Source: a virus
IMG/VR virus record: IMGVR_UViG_3300032304_002309
Span: 1 to 20,384 of that record
Direction: 5' to 3' (one strand)
Length of the DNA: 20,384 nucleotides
Shown here piece by piece: positions 15,642 to 20,384 of the stretch. Each line of letters begins with the position of its first letter. The stretch's first letter is position 1. Position numbers and translations under genes: made by a program. The notes under the pieces were generated by a model, which was not told where the DNA came from, searched no databases, and saw nothing but the letters and a program-made list of their open reading frames with translations.

Positions 15642-15725
15642 ATGAGGCAATATACATCTTTTATAGATACTTTTCTAAAAACGAATTCGACATCAGATAT
15701 TTTTTCAAATCGAATCGGGACATGA
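15642..15725 (+). CDS. 27-residue ORF coupled to the next gene
   Basis: Starts 7 nt after the metallopeptidase stop and ends in an ATGA overlap with the 77-residue ORF. It reads MRQYTSFIDTFLKTNSTSD and on to RIGT. The start resembles both the next ORF (MNQYLSEYRRFLESF) and the T4 targeting peptide. It may be a real mini-gene, or the original N-terminus of the next gene separated by a frameshift. Too short to judge by composition. Confidence 0.35.
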   Translation: MRQYTSFIDTFLKTNSTSDIFSNRIGT

Positions 15726-15955
15726 ACCAATATCTAAGTGAATATAGAAGATTCTTAGAATCATTTACTAATCAAAAAGTAGAACGTATTTCAATTTGGA
15801 ATCAACTATTTTCTCATTTGAAAAAGTGGATTAATTCAAAGTTAGACGATGTTGAATCTGATAACTCATATCAGGAGTTTAATAAAAAGGTTAATGTATC
15901 AGTGCAAAAAAACTATCGAAAGTTTAACAGACTTTACTCACTTTTAGTCTTATAG
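15722..15955 (+). CDS. Small basic hypothetical protein (77 residues)
   Basis: Not recognised. It begins MNQYLSEYRRFLESF, like a capsid-targeting peptide, followed by a helical segment ISIWNQLFSHLKKWINSKLDD and a basic tyrosine-rich C-terminus. It overlaps the previous mini-ORF by 4 bases and, at its 3' end, the convergent gene 47 by 22 bases. Last gene of the small-gene operon. No terminator is visible at the convergent junction. Confidence 0.6.
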   Translation: MNQYLSEYRRFLESFTNQKVERISIWNQLFSHLKKWINSKLDDVESDNSYQEFNKKVNVSVQKNYRKFNRLYSLLVL

Positions 15956-17043
15956 TTCTCATTAAAAGCTCTGATAATCTCATCAAACTCCCTAATCAAA
16001 CCAGACTTAAAATTGTCATTATCATACTTTTGTTCTAAAATATATTTTCTGATAAACTCCTCATAATCTAATTGAATAGAAACTTGCAATTCCTCCTCAG
16101 TCATCGGAGGACTTTTTTCTTTTTCTTCTTCAGATTTAACTATATCATCCAAATACTCAACTGAGGCAAAGTTTCCCTTCTCTAATAACAATTCTAACTT
16201 TCTTCTCAATTTTCGATTACTAACTAAAAGATTATTGGAAATAGTTAAGTCAATATAATCTTTAGTATTTTTAAGAGAATTCAAATCATCTATATCAGAT
16301 TCTTCTCTTACTGTGAATTTTTTAAATACTGGAGAATGTGTATTGGGAACAAAATCTATCTTTCCAGAAACTAAATCAAGAATTGTAATTCCCTTCTGAT
16401 CCCCCATATCATTTCTATCCATTTGATAAGGAGATCCGATAAAAGTAAAATTTTCACTAGATTGTCTAATATGTATATGGCCCGAGAATACGTGTTTATA
16501 TCCCTTGAATTCAAGAACATCAATTTTATCAGGATTTCTATGTGCAACTGAATTTAAGTGCATACGACAACCGTTTAAGTCAGAATGACAGAAAAGATAG
16601 TTCCCAGGATTTTCCTTGATTGATTTTATCATATCCAGTCTTCTCTCAATCCAAGGCATAAGAACTAATTTGTTACCAAATAATTCAATACTTGAAGTTT
16701 CAGTATAAACATGAATATTATCAACAAAATTAAAAAGGCGAACTGAATTAACATCATTAGTTCCTTTGTTCCATAAATCATGATTTCCCACGATTAGATG
16801 AACTGGAAGTATTTTAGATATTTCAGTTAGTATTTTTTCAGCCTTATAGGAAGCAATGATTGGAATAGAGGTTCGATTATCATAAAGATCACCACAATGT
16901 ATCATAATATCACCTGGTTGAACATTCTTTTTTAAATAAGGTATCAAGAAATTGATGAAGTAATCCTCCATCATATTAAGCCATTTATCTAAATTATTTA
17001 AATAAACTCCAAAGTGCCAATCTGTTGTGAGGAAAACTCTCAT
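15934..17043 (-). CDS. 47: gp47-like SbcD/Mre11 nuclease subunit
   Basis: 369 residues with the full set of calcineurin-type metallophosphoesterase motifs in Mre11/SbcD order: D8-x-H10 (TTDWHFG), GDLYDNR at 51-57 (D52), GNHD at 86-89, H153 in FCHSD, and GHIH at 188-191. After about residue 250 comes the less conserved C-terminal part expected to bind the gp46/SbcC coiled-coil partner. In T4 the gp46-gp47 complex resects DNA ends for recombination-dependent replication and host DNA breakdown. No gp46 gene is in this window. The ATG at 17041-17043 is preceded by a TGTATATAAG box 20 nt upstream. This gene may also process the breaks made by the neighbouring homing nucleases. Confidence 0.9.
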   Translation of the reverse strand: MRVFLTTDWHFGVYLNNLDKWLNMMEDYFINFLIPYLKKNVQPGDIMIHCGDLYDNRTSIPIIASYKAEKILTEISKILPVHLIVGNHDLWNKGTNDVNSVRLFNFVDNIHVYTETSSIELFGNKLVLMPWIERRLDMIKSIKENPGNYLFCHSDLNGCRMHLNSVAHRNPDKIDVLEFKGYKHVFSGHIHIRQSSENFTFIGSPYQMDRNDMGDQKGITILDLVSGKIDFVPNTHSPVFKKFTVREESDIDDLNSLKNTKDYIDLTISNNLLVSNRKLRRKLELLLEKGNFASVEYLDDIVKSEEEKEKSPPMTEEELQVSIQLDYEEFIRKYILEQKYDNDNFKSGLIREFDEIIRAFNENYKTKSE

Positions 17044-17063
17044 CGTCTAAGTATTATTTTAAA

Positions 17064-17073
17064 CTTATATACA
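17064..17073 (-). promoter_or_regulatory. Promoter-like box TGTATATAAG before gene 47
   Basis: A looser match to the TAATATATAR element, 20 nt upstream of the ATG, in the 48-bp gap after the second nuclease gene. Confidence 0.35.
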
Positions 17074-17091
17074 CAAAATGGTATTTGGTTT

Positions 17092-18783
17092 TTAAACCAA
17101 AACCAATTCAAATTTAGACCTACCACAATCATATATCTTTGGATATCCCAAACAACTCTCAGACATACCAATCTTTGACCTCCTAAACCCCGATTTGTGA
17201 AATCTTTTATTATCAATAATATACTTATAATCAGGATACCCACTTGAAACTTTACTAAAACCCAACATAAAATACAAATTTCCATTACTCCAACTTCTAT
17301 CAGAGTATGAAATTATTCTTTTTGGATGATAATTTTTTACAAAAAATGAAATAATTTTAGAAGCACCACCAACAACAGAAATACCAAGAGAAGAGCAAAA
17401 TCTACTCAAATTCCATTCATCTTCTTTCATCTTTTTCCTACCCTCAAATTGGTCAAACACCATTAAACTAACTATCTCATCATTATATAACAATCCTATT
17501 TTTACTTTTGATGTAACAAAACCCTGAACATGATTTCTATCCAAAAATTCTTTCACTAATTTACTATCTTCCATCAACATGACTTTACACTTTCGAGCAG
17601 GAATCCTCTCAGAAACTCCTATAAGATTTATAATTTGACTCTTAATTATATCCTTTTTGAAAATCCAATCATCTTCCCAAATATGGACTATTCGAACACC
17701 ACGATCTAAGAAATAATTGGTTTTATTAAGATGATAATTCTTATCTTTAAATTTATTTGAATGCCAATATAAACCATTAAACTCAAATCCTATTTTTATA
17801 TCTGGTAAATAGATATCAATCTCCAACCCATCTCTATATGAATCAATAACTAAACCGCTATAAATATTCCTTATCCACTCAGAAATCTCCTTTTCTTTAA
17901 ATGACTTTGAATCACTGACCGGATTACAAACAGTACAAATTGGAGTACCATTCTCAACCCTATCATTAAACGTGGTTTTATGGATACTAAAATCATGATC
18001 TTTATATGGACACCTAATAGTAACAATTGAACCAGCTCTACATACTAAGTTTAAATTCATATCGGACAACTTCGAAATCCAATAATCCTCATGTCTAATA
18101 GAATTCATTTTATTATTCAGAATGCTCATTCTATTTGACAAGGAATCTCTAACCTCTAATCTTTGTGAATTAAACTCAACACCAAATTTACTAAACATTG
18201 TTTTTGATTTTCTTTCTTTAACCGACTCAACAAATGATACATTCTCATATCCATATTTTTCCAAATTGGATTTTTTAATTTTAGACTTAATAAAATCATT
18301 ACATAACGGAGTCACATATCCATATCTTTTCAAATTTGTATCTCCAACCTTTTCTTTCTTCTCATCTGAATTAGATGCGCATTTTGGAGAACAGAATTTA
18401 TGAAATCCCACAGAGGTGTTTATTAAATTAGTATATCTAAATTTACAATAATTACATAAAGGTGGAGATTTTAAATCACAATAATATAAGTAAACCTTTG
18501 TTTTGAAATCTAAAACTATGTCAAACTTTTGATTGATGAAATCATCAACTAAAGGCATATTTAGTTTAAAATTTCGACTCTTACAGTAATTAAAAAAATC
18601 TTCTTTTGAGGAGTCAATTATACTCAGTGATAATAACTCATTTTTTTTCTCCAATATGCACTTTCTTTTAGAGTTAAGAGAATCTTTCCTACAATCTTTA
18701 CAAGTTTTTCTAAAACTCATTCTATCCTTCCTAAACTCAAAATAATCTGAGTCCTTTTCTATTAAACACTTATTACAAATCAT
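17092..18783 (-). CDS. Second homing-endonuclease-like protein, with three 23-residue repeats and GNAT-like C-terminus
   Basis: 563 residues from ATG 18781-18783; an in-frame TTG seven codons upstream (18804) is less likely because the ATG begins the zinc-finger MICNKCLIEKDSDYFEF. Cys pairs appear near residues 3/6, 29/32, 107-113 and 131-135. Residues about 151-219 hold three 23-residue repeats (LKRYGY..., LEKYGYENVS..., FSKFGVEFNS...). The nuclease region follows: SKSFKEKEISEWI, EIDIYLPDIKIGFEFNGLYW, GVRIVHIWEDDW. Then the GNAT-like part: KIGLLYNDEIVSLMVFD, LSRFCSSLGISVVGGASKII, IISYSDRSWSNGNLYFMLGF. From the nuclease domain on it is clearly homologous to the 5419-7224 gene by eye, with most motif residues identical. 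It lies co-directionally between the tail tube gene and gene 47. Confidence 0.8.
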   Translation of the reverse strand: MICNKCLIEKDSDYFEFRKDRMSFRKTCKDCRKDSLNSKRKCILEKKNELLSLSIIDSSKEDFFNYCKSRNFKLNMPLVDDFINQKFDIVLDFKTKVYLYYCDLKSPPLCNYCKFRYTNLINTSVGFHKFCSPKCASNSDEKKEKVGDTNLKRYGYVTPLCNDFIKSKIKKSNLEKYGYENVSFVESVKERKSKTMFSKFGVEFNSQRLEVRDSLSNRMSILNNKMNSIRHEDYWISKLSDMNLNLVCRAGSIVTIRCPYKDHDFSIHKTTFNDRVENGTPICTVCNPVSDSKSFKEKEISEWIRNIYSGLVIDSYRDGLEIDIYLPDIKIGFEFNGLYWHSNKFKDKNYHLNKTNYFLDRGVRIVHIWEDDWIFKKDIIKSQIINLIGVSERIPARKCKVMLMEDSKLVKEFLDRNHVQGFVTSKVKIGLLYNDEIVSLMVFDQFEGRKKMKEDEWNLSRFCSSLGISVVGGASKIISFFVKNYHPKRIISYSDRSWSNGNLYFMLGFSKVSSGYPDYKYIIDNKRFHKSGFRRSKIGMSESCLGYPKIYDCGRSKFELVLV

Positions 18784-18799
18784 ATTGTATATATCAATA
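18783..18799 (-). promoter_or_regulatory. Promoter-like box in a small hairpin at the second nuclease gene start
   Basis: Minus-strand arms TATTG and CAATA flank ATATATA; the box TGATATATAC (18787-18796) ends 3 nt before the ATG. A weak hairpin, but with the same layout as at the other two nuclease genes. Confidence 0.3.
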
Positions 18800-18843
18800 A
18801 TCAAATATGAAGTTTGGTAAAATCTATCCCATTTTTATATTTA

Positions 18844-18868
18844 AAAACCCTCTAACTTAGAGGGTTTT
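18844..18868. terminator. Bidirectional rho-independent terminator after the tail tube gene
   Basis: A perfect 11-bp stem, AAAACCCTCTA / TAGAGGGTTTT, with a 3-nt loop, 28 nt downstream of the tail tube stop on the minus strand. T-runs on both strands. It insulates the second nuclease gene from tail tube transcription, so that gene needs its own promoter. Confidence 0.87.
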
Positions 18869-18896
18869 AATATTAGAATGATAATATGAAGTTATT

Positions 18897-19520
18897 TTAA
18901 TAACCAGACACAAATGGTGGTTGAATGGTGAAGTTATTATCAATGTACTCGTCAATCCAGTAATCAAAGACGAACTTAGCTGAAGTATCTTCCCAGATAC
19001 CATTCGAACCCCAATCCATTGTGGGTGATCCAACAGAAGATATCTGACAGTTTTGAAAAGTAACTCTTCTTAGAACAAGACCTTTTTTATCATGTTGGTT
19101 TACAATAATAGTTCCAATTATATCAGCCTTGTAGTGAAGATATCCATTTTGTGAATTCCAAACCAAATCATACCAAGCTCTTAATGTGTTCCAAGTTTCC
19201 ATAGAACCCTGTGAGTTAACATTCACATTGAATTTTATATCCAACTCACCTGAAGATTTATCAGGACCAGCATTCAAGAATTCACGAGTTGAATATTTGA
19301 AACGTTGTTGAGAAGCACCAATATCCTTATTAGTAACACCTAAATCGATGTTTTTAGCTTGTTGTAAAAGCAACACAGGATCTCTACCCTGAGTTTGTAA
19401 TATTGTAGGTAACACGAATGTTATCTCAAACAGATTTAAATAAACCGGTTCTTGTGGTTGTGTTGTAGGACCACCAGGTGATCCGGTCATTTGGAGTTGA
19501 GTGAAGTGCGGTAGTGGCAT
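18897..19520 (-). CDS. 19: gp19-like tail tube protein
   Basis: 207 residues. After a flexible Pro/Gly/Gln-rich N-terminus comes YLNLFEITFVLPTILQ, the strand pair that opens T4-type tube proteins. DIGASQQRFKYSTREFLNAGPDK and ELDIKFNVNVNSQG follow. The family's 'typical' W/Y-rich central part is MxTWNTLRAWYDLVW with NGYLHYKADIIGTIIV, and then the closing VTFQNCQISSVGSP and SAKFVFDYWIDEYID. In T4, gp19 hexamers stack to form the inner tube. The gene is followed by its own strong terminator, which fits a highly expressed structural gene. T4 gp19 is somewhat shorter (163 residues); the extra length is in the N-terminal tail and loops. Confidence 0.8.
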   Translation of the reverse strand: MPLPHFTQLQMTGSPGGPTTQPQEPVYLNLFEITFVLPTILQTQGRDPVLLLQQAKNIDLGVTNKDIGASQQRFKYSTREFLNAGPDKSSGELDIKFNVNVNSQGSMETWNTLRAWYDLVWNSQNGYLHYKADIIGTIIVNQHDKKGLVLRRVTFQNCQISSVGSPTMDWGSNGIWEDTSAKFVFDYWIDEYIDNNFTIQPPFVSGY

Positions 19521-19538
19521 AGTCTAAATTATTTTTAT

Positions 19539-19548
19539 AATATATATT
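19539..19548 (-). promoter_or_regulatory. AT-rich promoter-like box before the tail tube gene
   Basis: AATATATATT on the minus strand, about 18 nt upstream of the ATG at 19518-19520. It matches the shared motif only loosely. Confidence 0.3.
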
Positions 19549-19593
19549 TTGATGCATTAACTCTCTAATATACTTAACAATAAATATGTCTAA

Positions 19594-19650
19594 AAAATTG
19601 CACTTTTCATATTTAGTATGTAATATATACTAAATATGAGATGCAATTTT
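19594..19650 (+). promoter_or_regulatory. Long hairpin covering the third nuclease start, with a promoter-like box in its loop
   Basis: Left arm 19594-19619 and right arm 19627-19650 are inverted repeats. They match perfectly for AAAATTGCA at the base and CATATTTAGTAT at the top, with a small internal bulge (CTTTT against AGA). The 7-nt loop is GTAATAT. The box TAATATATAC (19621-19630) starts in the loop, and the start ATG (19636-19638) lies within the right arm. A transcript from upstream would hide the start in a stem. One begun from the box would lack the left arm. Confidence 0.7.
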
Positions 19651-20384
19651 AGATATTGTAATAAAGAGATAAACTATGGCAGACCAGATAGGAAATTTTG
19701 CAATAAAAATTGTAAAAGTAAGGAGAATAAAATACTATCCGAGATAAAAATACTGAATATGAAATCCAAAAAGACTAAAGAATTTATCGAAAAGTCGATC
19801 AAAATACATAATAATAAATTCATATATGATTTGGTAGTTTACACTAACTGCCGATCAAAAGTAAAAATAATATGTCCTACTCATGGTATTTTTGAACAAA
19901 AAGCTAGTAATCATCTACACAACGGATATGGATGTGACTCTTGTGCAAGAGATGAACACAAACTAACTCAACTATCAACAGAGAGAATAAATAACCTTAA
20001 AAGAATACATAATAACAAATATGAATATAAAGATTTATCAGTTATAAAAGGATTTATAAATATCATTTGTCCAAATCACGGAATCTTCACTCAATATCTA
20101 TACTACCATGAATACGGACACGGATGTGCTGAGTGTAATTCATCATCAAGAGGTGAAGATTATATTAAAAATTATCTAGAAAATAATAATATTTGTTACA
20201 TTAGAAATCACATTTTTGATGGATGTAAGAATAAGAAGGGTTTAAGGTTCGACTTCTATCTCCAAGAGTTGGATACTATAATAGAATATGATGGTGAACA
20301 TCACTTCAAAGAGAATAAATATTTTGGCATTGGTAATTTAGAATATGTTAAGAAAAACGATGAAATTAAAAATAGATTTTGTCA
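19636..20384 (+). CDS. Third endonuclease-like gene: zinc-binding repeats plus PD-(D/E)XK nuclease (3' end beyond window)
   Basis: 249 residues are visible and the frame is open at the edge. It begins with a four-cysteine finger, MRCNFRYC ... KFCNKNC (C3, C8, C22, C26). Two repeats of a DUF723-like zinc-ribbon follow: KVKIICPTHGIFEQ with GYGCDSC (about 55-103), and FINIICPNHGIFTQ with GHGCAEC (about 123-167). The nuclease core is at 174-245: GEDYIKNYL (E174), LRFDFYLQ (D206), IIEYDGEHHF (E217), then the family's KNDEIKNRFC. This layout is common in phage homing-type endonucleases and differs from the two larger nucleases of this window. It has no GNAT-like domain in the visible part. It is divergent from the tail tube gene. 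Expression is probably controlled by the hairpin at its start. Confidence 0.8.
   Translation, partial: MRCNFRYCNKEINYGRPDRKFCNKNCKSKENKILSEIKILNMKSKKTKEFIEKSIKIHNNKFIYDLVVYTNCRSKVKIICPTHGIFEQKASNHLHNGYGCDSCARDEHKLTQLSTERINNLKRIHNNKYEYKDLSVIKGFINIICPNHGIFTQYLYYHEYGHGCAECNSSSRGEDYIKNYLENNNICYIRNHIFDGCKNKKGLRFDFYLQELDTIIEYDGEHHFKENKYFGIGNLEYVKKNDEIKNRFC

Noticed and set aside
17040-17285. Minus-strand open frame of 81 codons at the end of the second nuclease gene
   Set aside because: It overlaps the nuclease's conserved C-terminus in another frame, and its hydrophobic translation is typical of AT-rich shadow frames.
18122-18403. Plus-strand frame over the repeat region of the second nuclease gene (likewise 6470-6652 over the first)
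   Set aside because: They arise from the reverse complement of repeated LEKYG codons and carry no start signals.

Overview
The window looks like part of the genome of a T4-like contractile-tailed phage (myovirus), probably infecting a member of the Bacteroidota. The phage assignment rests on recognisable T4-type proteins: a gp55-like late sigma factor (1-382, minus, cut by the window edge), a gp15-like tail sheath terminator, a gp44-like clamp-loader ATPase, a gp25-like baseplate wedge protein, a gp47/SbcD-like nuclease subunit and a gp19-like tail tube protein. The host guess rests on very AT-rich DNA (about 70% A+T by eye), mostly weak or absent Shine-Dalgarno sequences, and protein style. 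It is an inference only.

Layout. 1-2633 (minus): gp55-like sigma factor, an unrecognised 426-residue protein with its own terminator, and gp15. 2661-3623 (plus): clamp loader. 3615-4623 (minus): a frameshifted gene vaguely like an ADP-ribosyltransferase. 4665-5042 (plus): gp25. 5039-7421: a scarred junction holding a remnant of the giant gene's 3' end, a second diverged 3' half of gene 25, and a 601-residue homing-endonuclease-like gene. 7287-13103 (minus): a 1938-residue baseplate/adhesin protein with an internal beta-propeller and three carbohydrate-binding-like modules. 13188-15955 (plus): a run of small genes, several overlapping by 4 bases, including a small cupin-like protein and a HExxH metallopeptidase-like protein. 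15934-19520 (minus): gp47, a second homing-endonuclease-like gene, and the tail tube gene. 19636-20384 (plus): a third endonuclease-like gene, open at the window end.

How it fits together. Replication/recombination genes (44, 47) and the late sigma factor gene are interleaved with tail genes, and the strand switches often. Every transcription unit starts just downstream of an AT motif close to TAATATATAR. It resembles a T4 late promoter box and may be read by the gp55-like sigma factor. The motif-to-start spacing falls into two groups, about 1-5 nt and about 18-26 nt. Three free-standing nuclease genes have invaded intergenic positions. One left a 74-bp direct repeat and a duplicated gene 25/giant-gene junction. 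The third has its promoter-like box in the loop of a long hairpin that covers its start codon, which recalls the T4 I-TevI control scheme. Several small proteins begin with sequences like the T4 capsid-targeting peptide (MKTYQEFIAEA), so the 13917-15955 operon may encode internal virion proteins delivered with the DNA.

I saw no tRNA, rRNA, CRISPR array, transposase or integrase.
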